A stretch of 64,000 nucleotides of DNA. Origin: Paramecium sonneborni. Lineage: Eukaryota > Ciliophora > Oligohymenophorea > Peniculida > Parameciidae. The stretch covers positions 223,737 through 287,736 of the forward strand of contig CAJJDN010000073.1 in assembly GCA_905182985.1 (NCBI GenBank), in the 5' to 3' direction. Below are positions 27,901 through 41,156 of this stretch, one piece after another. Every line of letters begins with the position of its first letter. Position 1 is the stretch's first letter. Made by a program: the position numbers and the translations under genes. The notes under the pieces were generated by a model, which saw only the letters and a program-made list of their open reading frames with translations, ran no database searches and was not told the DNA's origin.

Positions 27901-30900
27901 ATTTCATCTCCAACAGCCCAGCCAGCACATTCAGCAACTGTAACAGTTGTTGCACCAGCATCAGCATAAGCAGCTAATCTAGTCCAGATTGTTCCTGGTG
28001 GAGTTGAGTATAATTCCATTGCTCTTGTTACTGCAAGAACCTTATTTCCAACATCTAAATTAGCATCTATTACTAATGGGTTATCACCAAATTCTCCATT
28101 CAATACTATATTAATCTTTCCAGGGAATGGATGAGTTGAATTACCTGCCAAGAGTTTTCCTGATCTGACCCAGATTCTTTCTGCTTCTAATTTTGTAGAT
28201 GCTTTTCTTTCATCAAATATTAAAGAGCCCAATATTGTTAAATTGGTAAGTTTAGGAGGATCAACATCTAAAATTACTTAATAAGCTCCTTAAATTATTG
28301 GACTATCACCTTCAACAGGTACTTTATTATCTATCCAAGTACTAGGGTTACTCCAATATCTATATCCATCCTCTAATGGTACATCTCCTAAACTATCACA
28401 TTCTTCTCTACAAATGACTCCTCTGACCTCAACATATTCATATTACTTCTTATTTTTACCAGACAAACAAAGATAAAATAATTTATTTGTTCTATCATTA
28501 AACCAATCTCCTTAATTACATGTGTTAGTATCTGGAATTTATTCTATTTTTGTGTAATTTAAGGGGAACTTTCCTCCTATGTTTCTCATAACATCAAATG
28601 TCTCTCTATTAGCAGAATAATTAAATCTGAAAATAACAGCTTTATCATTTTAGTTGAAATATGGAGAGGCAAAAACACCCATACTTAAAGGATCACTAGC
28701 TCCAAATTTAAAATGAACATTATAAGTAAAACCAGTAGCAAATACACTTGCAAATGATTATTTTACATCATGACTCTTCTTAATAATTTTCATTGTTTCA
28801 GCCTCTATGTATTTACTTTCATCTATTAATGGATCCATTTTGAGTGCAACATTTGTACTATCTAATCTATATAGCTTCATATCTGTTCCTGTAAAATCTT
28901 ATACTGGAGCTGGATTATTAACCAAAACATCCCTTATTGTAACTTAATTCATTGCACAAATAATAGAATTATCCCAAAAATCTTCAGGATGATTAACACA
29001 TCCTGGAATACCATCAATATGTTTTTTATATGGGATAATATAAGCTCCTCCTGTCACTCCTGAAATTGAACCATCTTAATCCCAGAAGATTTCTCTTCTA
29101 TGTTTCTACCAATAAATTCGATTAGCTGAATCAGAATTAAATGCCTTTACATTTAAGAATTGTGTATTTTTACCACCTTATACCCACAATTTCATATTCC
29201 AGCATACAGAACATGATTCAATCAAAGCAGAATTACTTCCATAATTATAAATTCTAATGTTTTTAGCTAAAAATCCATTTGTTCTTGGAACAACCATAGC
29301 TCTTGATCCATCATAATAAGTATCATCTGGATTAGCATTATTTATTGATTTTCCAATAATCAAAGCATTATCTAATACTGCTCCTTCGGCTGAAAAATTA
29401 CCTTTATGAGCTTAGAATCCTGCAAATTTAGAATCAGCAATCATTATATCTTTGAAATAAATATTTCCCAATTCTTCTCCTAAAATACCACATTCATTAT
29501 TTTTCCATGTATAGAATTTTTCAAAAACAGCTTGAAGACTTGGATTATCTATAAATGGTTAATCATTAGACCAATTATTTGGATCTATACAAGGGAATTT
29601 CCTTGGAGCCATTTAGAAAATACGAAGACCAAATCTTCCATTTGAATGTGCCCAATTATCTTTAAATTCAAGGATATTAAGACCTGGTGGACAAATATCT
29701 GATGTAGCTGATGGACCATCTGGATTTGTTTTGATTTCATACCAAAATCCATACCATTCTGAACCTCCTGATCTATTTCTTCTCAAAATATTTTATGGAT
29801 TTGTAACCCAATATGTAGCAACAGTAATATCTGTTTATAACATGATCCAACTTTATTTTGTACTTGCTACAAGATTATCTTCAATAACATTGTTTGTTTC
29901 AATACCATCTTCAAAGAATATAGCATGTCCAAATGTATTATAACAGACATTCTTTTAAACTTTCAAATAATGAACACCATGAATAGTCAAACAACGAGCA
30001 TAACAATCATGGATTGAGTTACCAACTACATATGATTCGTCTACTTCTCCATTCAAGTGGAAATGAACAGGATATCTACCAATAATTCTTGGTTGACCTC
30101 CATATCTGAATTCTGCATATGATATTTTACCAATAGCTCCTTTCTCAGCTCTTCCATGAATCATTAAATGATAACCATATTTCAAATCTGACTCTTCACC
30201 TTAAATAACAATATTTCTGGTCAATAAACCAACTTCAACTTTCATAGGGAATTGATCTGTTCCATATGTTTCAACAGCTGAATAATGTTTATAAGTAAGT
30301 GGTTTATCTAGTGTCAAAGTCTTTTTATCTACACTAACAGCAGTAATGTATCTCTTTTCACTTTGCATATGTTCAACTTCACTGGAGGTAATAACAATTT
30401 GTTCTCCTACTTACCAATCTACTGCATCATCGACTGTAATTTAATTTTTTCCAGCTTCTACTGTACTGGATAATAATGTCCATGTTGGGGTTCTTTCTTT
30501 TCCATGAATGGTTAATTAACATTGATGACATCCTAACACTTTATTACCCATAGCAGGCATTTAAACATCATCTTCAACGCCATATAAAGTAATTTATACT
30601 TTATGTTAATGTGCAACCAATTCAGTACCGATATTGAATTTACCTTCTCTAATCACAATAAAATGAGCATCCATTGATGTATCTAATTCATCAGAGAATG
30701 TTAAAGTTCCTTCAACCAAAACTTACATTAATTTAGGAGTTTTAACATCGACAATAAGTGTCTAACCAGCATTAACAATTACTGAATCTCCATCTCCAGG
30801 ATATTCATATCCACCCCAAGTATTAATATCTGACCATTTAGTAGCATAGATGAACTATTTATTATTAACTGCTAAGTTTCCATTAACTCTAACTTAAAAC

Positions 30901-33900
30901 ACTCCATTTAATTATGTTTATTCTAAATCTTTAACTCCAGTTTTGCATATGATTTAAACTGTAGAAACACTTTAAATAGCACATTGAACACCATCAATAT
31001 AAACAGTAGTTTAATCATTAACAAATCCAGTACCAGTAATTGTAATCACGGCTTCTTCAGTAAATCTACCTGTAGCTGGTGTGACTGTATTAACAACAGG
31101 AACACTACTTGATGAATAACTAGCTGCATTAGTTACTGAACCTAAAGATTATCCATTTACTTAGATCTCTGCATTACAGAATGTTGCAACTGAGTAAGCA
31201 TTATTACTATTAGATAATACCCAACCTTTCAATTCAATTTCTGCTAATTAACAGGATGAACCAGTATTTCCTCTTGAATCAAATAATCTAATTGCTTTAA
31301 TTCCTGTTATATCATTTTATGGAACATAAATATTCCAACCTGTATGGACAGTTTAATCAACTGTTAATAAAGTCTACCAATTAGTACCATCAGTTGTATA
31401 TTAGAAGACTGCGTCTTTCAATTAAATAGCTGGTTTATCTATTCTTGGAATGTATCTCAATTAATGTAATTTCAAAATTCTACTTGTTCCAAAATCAACT
31501 TAGATAAAACAATTTGAAGTGGCAGTAGATGTATAATAAGTTGATTATTGTAAATCAAAGAATTTTGAGGCGGAGGCTGCAATATCTGCAGTTAAAGTAA
31601 CTTCTGATGGTTAAATATATCTTGCAGGTTCTTATAAAGCAGAGTATTAAGTTAAAACAGAATTTGTCAATAATTTTGGAGCTTCACATGAAAGTGTTGT
31701 GTAAGTTGCACTTTTGATAGGACAATCGAATCCACAAAGTTTAACTGAATTCTACTTGCTAACAGTATCAAATCCAGTTCCAGTAAATGTGACTGTAGCA
31801 CCACCAGCATATGAAACTGTGGGATTGTTTGAATTTGGAGATGAAGCACTTACTATTAATTTTTATTTAGTAGCATCTTAAATATATGCATATTTATTAT
31901 CAACTAAAAGGTTAATAGAATAAACTCCTGCCGGTTGATTAGGGAAATTAGCTGTTACTGAAGTATCAGATGATGCTGAAACAGTTCCAGCTATTTTATG
32001 ACCCATATGTTCTAATGTTACAACTATTGTTGTGCCAGTAAGTTTAACACCAGTAAATACAAGAACTAAATTTCCTGTAGTAGCCAAGTAAGCTTTTTAA
32101 ATAGAATCATATATAGCTCCAGAAATGGCTGTAAATCCTGGTGAATTAGCAGAAGTATTAATTGTTAAAGTATATGAAGCTGTAATAGGGATTGCTGAGT
32201 TATTTTCAGAAGGCAATTATGATAATGTTACAGTAGCAGAAGTTCCTGATTATCTGGCCATTCTACATTTTAATTAAACACTTGAGACAACCTCTAACTC
32301 AGTACAATCAGTTGTACCAACTTTGACAGTTGGTGATTGATTGGCATTGAAACCAAAACCATTAATAGTTAATATTTATCCACCAATTACAGCAGTATCA
32401 ATAGATGTAATGCTTAATCCAATTACAGTAACCCATATTTTATTTGCATAACCATGTTCAGTTAAAACATAAGTAGAATATTATCCCTGTGGTAAGTTTG
32501 GAATTGTGTAAGTGAATGAAGGAGCAGTAAGAGTTGCTGTCACTTTTTCTGTCACTGGACCTTTGAAAACTACCCAAACTGAATTTGTTAAATCTGTTCC
32601 TGATAATGTTTCTGTATCCCCTGGAACGTAAGTCTTTTATTAACTTAATACTAAATCAGCAGATGTTAGCAAATCTCTTCTTGCTGATTTTCCAAGATTC
32701 AAAATATGATCGTTACCTAATTTCTTGGATTCCTCTGTCCATAAAAATCTCTTTCTTTAAACTAATTTTTAATAATCTGGTTTTTAATGATCATTTTCTG
32801 TCAAAATTCTTGATCCTGTAAATTAAGTAGCAGATGCTGGATATGCGTCAATTCCTGGAGTCAAAGTATCATCATATGTAAATAAGCATTGATTTATTGC
32901 ATCAAGACATGTTGATTCGAGTGTTACTTATAATGTTACAACAACTAATTAAGCAGGTTGATTATAGAATTCATATTTAGCTGGAACTGTGCAGTAAATT
33001 ACTTCACTTGTGAATCTGCTTTCATCAATTTCACAGATCCAATTAATAGCTACACCAACAAATACAAGAGTTTCTCCTTTAACAAAATTGGATCCTGTAA
33101 TTTTAATAACAGTTCCTCCAGCTTCAGAACCTTTGGCTTAACTAGTGCCATCTGCTAAAGTAACACTTGTAACTGGAATAATATATTTAAACAAGTTATC
33201 GTCATTATCAGCATAAGAATTACCATAATTTTTTCTTGTAATAGTAACTCTGTAATTTCCCGGCATTCCTCCTCTTAAATAAACTTTGATTGAAGTATCT
33301 ATGATAGATATTACTTTAGCATTATAAGATTTAGTTGTTCCTACTAAAGTAACTTTGATTTCATTAGCATCAGTTCCAAAATTAGTACCTGTTATTGTCA
33401 ATTCTCCTTTGTAAATTGGTGTAATTTAATTGAATTCTAAAGATTAAACTTGAATTCTTAAAGCATCATTGTATGTAAATGAAGCACTAGTGACTGTTTT
33501 CTAATTAAAAGATAAAGAGATGGCTCCAGTTCCTCCAGTTACTTTGGCTGGAGTAAGAAATACGATTTAAGTGTTTGAAATTGATAATGGTTAAACATCA
33601 TTTCCATCAATTTAGAATGTAAAGTCTCTATTTAAATTTTTAGGGAATCCAGTACCAGTGATTGTAATAGTTGTTCCTCCATCTGGTGATCCTTGGGCAG
33701 GTAACACATCAGAAATAACCAAATTAATATTTTCTCCTGTCACTCCATCACCAATTTTAGAAAATCCAATAGCTCTATGATGTACAGCAGGTACTTAATT
33801 ATCGCCTGCTTCTTTGATATTCTAATTATCCAATTATTCTAAGCTACATGTAATAGAATATGGAGAAGTATGTGTTGTATATTGAATGTTTGTACAATCA

Positions 33901-36507
33901 GCTCCTGCATATGATATTTCTAAATCAGATTCTGTAATTGTTAAACCATTTCCTTCTTATACAGTTAAAGACAACTGAGATCCTGAGACTAAATAATTTG
34001 TCAAAGTTGGAGTTTTTTCATCACTTAAAGTGAAATCACAGGTAGATACCTATTCACAACCAGCCAATATATGTTCTGTTTCAGAAACAACTCCATTTTC
34101 TTTTAATTCGTATTTAACTTCGACTTGAACTTATGGATGTTGACTATAAGTAAATAATAATTCATTTGGAATAGGTTCAAATAAGAGATTGGTTGAATCA
34201 TCTATTGGTTTTTTTACAGCCACTGTAACATCTCCACTTCCAGAAATAAGTTAACTGATTGAAAAATCAAATACAGTAAGACTTTCCACATTTGATCTTA
34301 ATATTACATACCATGACCATCCATCTTGAGCTCTACCAAAAGTCCAAACAAATGGTCTTTGTCCTGTAAGTCTTTCAATATTATCAGCAATTAAGGATGA
34401 AGATGCATCAAATGGTATGTCATAGTTATTCTCTGATACTTAAAATAAATGGTCAATTTCATTAATAGTCATTTTTAATTAGAAAGTTCCACTTATTGGA
34501 TCTAAAGGTTCTTAGGTTCTTTCTATCTTTTATGAGACTGTTCCTCCATTAAGAGTTGATGATACAATCTTTGGAAGTGCTCTATATTATGTAGTACCTC
34601 TGTGTGAATCAAATGTTATAGTATATTTATATCCAGCAAATGTTGCTGCTGAATCTTCTAAATCAGCTCCAGTATTGTCTAATTTTTTGGCTACTACAGT
34701 TACTAGGTAACCCCCACCGCAACCTTATATTGCATTTTTAATAGAATTAGCATTAGCGTTTGGCGTTATATCTCCAGTAGTATAAGAATAATATACACCT
34801 GTCTATGGAGTTGTCTTAGTACCATATGTGAATTAAAGTTAATACTTACCTGCTAATAAAGTGTTACCATTTGTATTATATAAAGTGAATTCAATGATTT
34901 CTTTAGTTGGAGTATAAGATGTTTAAATTTAGTATATACTATTTAATGAATTTGATTTTCTAGTAGGGCTTTCAACTTCCATAGAGAGTGTGAAATATCC
35001 ACTTGATCCACCATTAAGATGATAAGCTTCAATGTAGTAAAATTCACCTTCTTATAGAGATACAGGTGCTGATATTGTTTTAGTTTCGTAAGAGTAACTC
35101 AAATATTCATACCAATAATTTCTATATGGATTCCAACCACTAGCTGCAGTTGCAGTGTCTGGCCTTATAGGTTTCTTAATTTCTGTTGTTTAAATATAGA
35201 ATTGAGAGCAATCATCAGAGGCAACATAGAATTTATAATTTCCTGTGAATGGTGCCTTAAAGAATCCTCTAAAATATTATCCATAATATTCTCCAAATTA
35301 ATTTTAAACATCAGGTTCTGGATGAATTCCATCAAATTAAATTCTGCTATCCAATTATGCTTAATTAGAAATGATTTAATTTCTAAAAGCAGCACAATTG
35401 AAATTTAATCCTGAAACATCCCATCTTGTATAATGTAATCCACTTCCTTAAATATAGACTGATGACTCAGTAGCATCAGCAATAGTTGGTAAATTACTAA
35501 GTTTAGGTATCTTAGCATTGATAGTGGTAGGAGAAGATGATAAAACTTAAATAACTTCAGATTAACCTGTAATTTTAACTGTATTCTCAGATGCTATTGG
35601 ACTAAATCCATATCCAGAAATTTACAAAATTTATCCTTCTGGTGATGCAAAATTGGTATTGATTCCTGTAATAATTGGAAGAGCTCTAAAATTATATAAT
35701 AATAATTACTTTGAGTCGTATGTTTAATCTGAGTAAACCTTTTTTTATTTTATACCAACATCATTAGTTTGATATCCGCTTTATGATTTAATAGTATAAT
35801 CATAATAACCTGCTTTGATTTCTGCAGATACTTAACATACAACCTAATCATCCCAAAAATTAATTTCATCTGGATACTAATCTAAAACTGTGAATCTGTC
35901 ACATCTATTTGCTCCCATGAATTATCCTTCTAGATATTAAACAAGATTGCTTGAGACAGCCCACTTAGCTCTCCAATAACTTAGACTTCTTGGATAATTT
36001 GATCTTGGACTAACATAAAATAATTTTGGAGTATAATGTTAAGAGTAACTAAAAAGGCATTTCGTGGAAGTGGAAGCACATACAGAGTCTGGCTTACCTA
36101 ATACCTTAACAACAATTTATAGGCCAGATAAGTTATTGTCATCTGGATCTAGTTTTGTTGTTTTACAGTTCATGAACAATCCATTCACTCCTTTATCAGA
36201 TATTACACAAGGGTATTTACCAACATAAACTGCATTGTTACTAGCAGTTTAATCCAATCCTTAAACCTTATATTGTTAAATGATATTTTTACTTTCATGT
36301 ATATTGTTGTGCCTCCTACTAGAGAACCTATAGGAGTTGAATTTTCTTGTCCTAAAATCGTTGAAACAGCAAGGATACTAACTGAGTCGGTTGTTGAATC
36401 CATTGTTGCATCCATCATGGCTACAATATAATACTAACTTTTTAACCTTCTGATATATTGCTCAAGAGCATAAATAACATAGTTGTAAGTGTGCTAATAA
36501 TCATCAT
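24996..36507 (-). CDS. Fibrocystin-L (PKHD1L1)-like giant surface protein, copy A
   Basis: Starts at ATG 36505-36507 with a signal peptide (MMIISTLTTMLFMLLSNISE) and ends at TGA 24996-24998, about 3,800 codons. Domains in order: an N-terminal region, an IPT/TIG domain (ISGYGFSPIASENTVKISG), a PA14 domain near 35.1-35.5 kb (FFKAPFTGNYRFYVASDD), a long series of IPT-type repeats to about 31.7 kb, and a first G8 domain near 30.5-30.9 kb (WSDINTWGGYEYPGDGDSV). Then come parallel-beta-helix repeats, a second G8 near 27.9-28.4 kb (YWSNPSTWIDNKVPVEGDSP), more beta-helix, and a single C-terminal span (VIIVVSVICSVIGVSILISG) with a short basic tail. The double G8 order matches PKHD1L1/CEMIP-type proteins. 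Early introns: 36421-36446 (26 nt, starting GTT) and one after MK near 36.28 kb. Likely a cell-surface or ciliary glycoprotein; ligand unknown. Confidence 0.88.
34049..36507 (-). repeat. Arm A of a large inverted repeat (5' part of fibrocystin-L copy A)
   Basis: Corresponds in reverse complement to 61545-64000. Identity is modest over the first exon and the first two introns, rises after about codon 60, and is essentially complete over the last 1.5 kb compared by eye. The arm presumably continues beyond 34049, but the partner leaves the window. Confidence 0.9.
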
Positions 36508-37289
36508 TTTGTTATTAGAAATAAAAATAATAAGTCTTTCAAAATTAATGAGATCCTTAAATAACCCCCAAAATATCTAAACTAAAAATATCAAAAATTT
36601 CAAGTATAAATATATAATAATAACAGTTTTAAGAGATAGAAAATTTTAATATATATGCTAATGGTGATAACATCTTAATAATATTTTCTTTCCCCTATTT
36701 TACTTCAATCTAATTCTAAAAATATCTTTTTAAAAAACTATATTCATATATAAAAAAAAATTTTCAATAAAAAAATCTCTCATTCTTTTATCATTTTCAT
36801 ATGAGAATAAGCATACTCTAAAGTGCAGATCATAATAATTTTCAAAGATTCTATGAAAAATATTTTATATTATTTAATCTGTAATTTTTGCGGTTAAATA
36901 AATTTATAATAAAATTATACAATATAATATTATTTTATAAAGAATTCATTCCTTTAAATACTTATTTTTTTAAATACATTAGCAAATAATTTCAATGAGT
37001 AAATTTAGTAGCCGAATCTCAATTGAAATTTTTGGTAAATTCTATTTATTTTTTAATATGCTTATCCAAGGCAAATATTAATGAGCTTACAAATAGTATT
37101 TAGCAATTAATAGATTATTTAATAGTATTTATTTCATTTTTCAAATCTTAAAATAATTTCAAGCTATAGATAAATTACATTATTTGAAATGACTGAAAGA
37201 ATATTTTGTATTTTTAAGTAAATTGAAGGCATATGAGTTACAGCCTGCAAAAATTATATTCAAATATGATTAATGATATTTTTAAGGGT
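36508..37289. other. AT-rich intergenic region upstream of fibrocystin-L copy A
   Basis: Presumed promoter region. It does not resemble the region upstream of copy B (60.9-61.5 kb), although the coding parts are alike. No gene supported. Confidence 0.4.
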
Positions 37290-38805
37290 ATCACCTTTGA
37301 TATCTATTTTGGAGTGAAGTCTTCATCATAAACTGAACTTTAATAAAAATTTCTAATTCATTTAGGCATACTATTATAATTGGTTTTACAATTACAAAAT
37401 TGAGTATTCTAATAAGAAATCAGATCTATAAACAATACCCAATTTTTTAAAGTAAGAATATTTAATTGGTTTTGGTTTGCATAAATAATTTCTGCATAAG
37501 CAAACACCACATCATTATGTTTGTTCTGATAACTCATTGTGAAATTACTATTTTTTTAATTACATTGTTAATAATAAGTATTTATATTTAATTTAACTAG
37601 GATTTTTAGAGACTAAATAGGAATAATTTTTTATTAAGAATAAACTAATGATATTCACTATTTTTGATTCTATACTTATAAGCATTAAAAATTCTATGGC
37701 TGAATGAAAAGAAATATGAATAAACTCTTTCTTATAGATCTATTCAAAATATCAAAAATAAAAAGAATTCTGGAAGGATGAAAAGGGGCTATAATATATA
37801 AAATATTATATTTACCATTAAATTTTATCTTTATATTTCTTTTATCATCCAGATTTATTAATTTTTATTTAGAATTAAATTAAGGATTAAGTCTAAGAAT
37901 TCAAAGTATAGCATTTTATATCAATATTTTGAGTAATAAAGAATTTTATAATATTTTTAAAGGTAAATTCAGCTATTTTTATTAAATTGAGATATCTTCA
38001 GGAACTAGACTTTTAAAAAGTGAAAAATTATATAAAGCACAATATTCTTAAAATACTTAATATCAATAATATTAATAAATTTTATTTAGTTAATCCTTAA
38101 AGGCAGTAGATAAATTAATTTAATTATTCTAAAGTTTTTACACTTAAATCAATAGCTCTCTAATCAAAAAAGATGTAAGTATAACCACAATATATGTTTA
38201 AATAGCCTGAAAATTTCTGTTTTGCTACTTTTCCTTTTTTTTTAATATTATTTATTGAGTAAATTTGTGTTATTTTAGGTTCTAAATTTCTAAAAAATAA
38301 TAACTTTGAAATTTACAATAATCTTTTCCTTTGACCAAAAAATGTTTTTCTACTATATTTCGTTACTTATATTTTCTAAATTAAAACTTTACTGACCATC
38401 AACTTATATTTGATTAATCATAAGACTATTAATTAATTTTTCACATATTTAAAAATGAGAAATAGAGGAATCATAGGTTTCCTTTAACTATTTGCCATAT
38501 TCTCTTCTGATTACATTATGTTGCTTGAAAAATTATAGAATACTTTGTATTTCAATTACAATTTCAGCTTTAATTGATTATTAAAACTCCGCTTCTTAAA
38601 TTGATTAGTTAACTGGAGTATTTAAAATATAAATTAAGATGTTTTAATATTTTTTTTCACTCTCATCAAATTAAACAGGAGTGAAATTTGTTGAAATATT
38701 TTTTGATAAAGATACACATAAAACTTTTCATTATCTATATTCAAATTTTTTAAATTATTTGGATTCATATAATATATGGAGTAGTTTTTGGGTGAAATTC
38801 GCCAT
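37290..38805 (-). pseudogene. Probable decayed protein gene with several in-frame TGA codons
   Basis: From an ATG at 38803-38805 the minus strand shows runs of convincing coding texture: FDESEKKYQNILIYILNTPV, AEIVIEIQSILQFFKQHNV and YDSSISHFQICEKLINSL. After a 28-nt intron there is more, ending NKIYQYY-TGA, followed in the same frame by YQVFQEYCALYNFSLFKSLV. A second island near 37.5 kb (MSYQNKHNDVVFAYAEIIYA) likewise ends at TGA 37358-37360 and continues in frame with NFYQSSVYDEDFTPKQISK. Intact genes of this window never carry such TGAs, so this is best read as a gene in decay. No family recognised. Confidence 0.42.
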
Positions 38806-38884
38806 TTAAAGTTTTTAAATATAAAATATTGATTTTTAAATTAAAATATATCATAAAAAATACAATTTAAAATTTATATTTAAG

Positions 38885-39372
38885 ATGAATAAGAATATAG
38901 AGGATTTTTCTAAACATGATGCTATTAAAAACAGCAATTTAATGATCCTTATAGAACAACTTTCTAAGAATATAAATAGTATGGAGTAAGGTAAAATCTT
39001 AAACACTTTTAATAATATCTATTAGTAAAGTTTTAGTAGCGTAAGAAAAATTGGGAAAACTTTACAAGATTTAGATAAGAAATATTAAATACTTTTAACA
39101 CGTTTTAATATTAATAATTGAAGTAAAATGGAGATATAGTGTAGCCAAGATCTGCTAAGATTTCAGCAGATTATTCAGATTATTAAGAATTGAGAAAATC
39201 AAGACAGATTGTTTAGAAACTCTCGAGTTTTAAAATCAACTTAAGTCATTAAATTAGAAAAAAGTAGGAAGTAACTTAACTCAAAAAAAAAATTCGATTA
39301 TAAGCTGACTTATTTAAGGGAATTAGTTTCACCTGTATTTTTGCTTGGAGGATCAAAAATTATATTCTTTGA
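38885..39372 (+). CDS. Small hypothetical coiled-coil protein (about 149 aa), uncertain splice
   Basis: Exon 1 begins at ATG 38885 (MNKNIEDFSKHDAIKNSN...IEQLSKNINSMEQ) and is open to a TGA at 39119-39121. A second coding-like block follows (QPRSAKISADYSDYQELRKS; SHQIRKKQEVTQLKKKI) and ends at TGA 39370-39372. Joining them with a 38-nt GTT...TAG intron ending at the TAG just before 39142 gives 150 codons, but intron length and donor are unusual. A 35-nt intron after MEQG also gives an open frame. Hydrophilic, probably coiled coil, no known domain. Head-to-head with the decayed gene at 37290-38805. Confidence 0.42.
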
Positions 39373-39493
39373 TGATCTAAAATTTGAATTATTATGAATC
39401 TACATTGATCTATATATTTCTTTTTTTGATATATTAGAAATCTATTTATTTAATTTAATTTGACTAAAATTTTAGCTTAAATTTAAAAATAAA

Positions 39494-41075
39494 TCATTAA
39501 ATTAATTGAATTTCATCTCCTGCAGTTCTTAGACAAGCACATCCAAAAAATTCCTTTCCTTCAAAAGCTACCTCTATTTAAAGGGATAAATTTTAAGTAG
39601 TATTAATAAGAAGTAAATTACCTTCATCTAAATCTACTTTGATAACAATAATATCATTTGTATTGATTTAAAAATCACTCTCCTTTGAATTCTGATCATC
39701 TTTATGATTATTATACATAGTTCCATTTGAAGATACTAAATAGGACCCATGCCCTATATCTTGATATCTTTTTAAAGAATGCAAAGTAGATAATTCTGTT
39801 ATGCCAACTGCATACCAAGAACTTTTCACCTAAGAACACCTATTAATTAATATGAATTCATACTTAAATTTCCAATATTTTCTTTATTCTGATATTGGAT
39901 TATTAAATAGAACAAATCTGTCTTTCTTTTTACTTGCTGTTTATTTGACAAATGCAACTGTTTTATCTAAATTTATAAAGATGTCTGGATCTTTATAACG
40001 ATTGGAAAACCTAAAATCCTATTTTTCGTTACTTTAAAAGTTTGTCTTTTTTGTTTAATTCATTTTCAAGTTGTTATTGTTTTCGAATTAGATTTTAAAT
40101 TTCTTTATCATGTTATGATTTTATGTATATCAAACAATCATTAAATTTATGATTTTCAAATTATTCTCTGATTATTTTTTAATTACAATTTGGACATATC
40201 ATAGGAAATTTTGGACATTTAGTTTAATGAATGTAATAAAGATGTAGATAAAATTACTATGAACAACCAAGACAACAAACAGGTCTTAATTAGCATTCAT
40301 ATTTGTGTATATTCAATTATTATACTGAATATTCTCCTTAACAATAACAACATTATTCAATGTTTTTATCACAAATATCAAGATGACTATTGTAATTCTT
40401 AATTTTAATTAATGTATCACATTTTGAACATTTAGTCATAGCCTCTTCACATTTTAGCTCATGCATTTATAATTTAAAGTAACTAAACTAATAGAATTCT
40501 TAAATTTTTTTACAAATTAATGACAATGAGAACATTCACATTATCGAAAGTTACATTCATAACATCTATGCCTTTGAATATCTTTCTTAAATTTAATAAC
40601 ATTGCATTTGTATTTATCATCTATCAATCCACAAACTTCCTCCCTAAAATCGCATTAATTTACATGTTTATCGTAGGCATCATAATCAATTATTTATGAA
40701 CATCCTAAAATCCTTCTTATATTCATACCTTAACTATTATGATGACATTTAATTTTTAACTAACTCAATAACTATCTTAAAAGTGGAAATGCTTTTCTTG
40801 TCTCACATTGACGGTTACATAAAGGGCATTTTGTACTCTTTCTCATTATAATCATATACTTACTTACTTCTATTAGTGGCATTTTTTGCAAAAATGATTC
40901 ATGCAAGAGTCACATGATATTGGATCCAAATATACATTTAAACAAATTGGACATTTAATATCATAAGGATTGACATTCTGAAGCTATTCATTAGAAAATT
41001 TACATTGCTTAATACTTATTCAACTTCTATGTAATAATCTTCTAAATCATTTTATCCTTCAAATTATTTTTACAT
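39494..41075 (-). CDS. RING / TRAF-type zinc finger / SPRY protein, putative E3 ubiquitin ligase, 491 aa
   Basis: ATG 41073-41075 to TGA 39494-39496 with introns of 32, 26, 26 and 22 nt gives exactly 492 codons. Near the N terminus is a C3HC4 RING (CPICLNVYLDPISCDSC, NHFCKKC, then CPLC across the second intron). A series of Cys/His zinc motifs of TRAF type follows (CYECNFRQCECSHCH; CSKCDTLIKIKNYNSHLDIC; CPNC). After a coiled coil comes a SPRY/B30.2 domain (YWKFKYEFILINRC, SSWYAVGI, VIKVDLDEGNLLLIN, GCACLRTAG). This layout is that of TRIM/TRAF-like E3 ligases, the SPRY part choosing the substrate. Substrate unknown. Confidence 0.85.
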
Positions 41076-41156
41076 GTTATTATATTATAAAAATTAATTA
41101 CCATAAAAACTATAGAACTCATAAAATGCAAAAAAAAACTTTGAAGAAGACTTTAA

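Noticed and set aside
35165..35408. Overlapping short open frames on both strands within fibrocystin-L copy A, and a matching one at 62641-62859
   Set aside because: They are shadow frames of the PA14-coding region; their mutual similarity only reflects the inverted paralogous genes.
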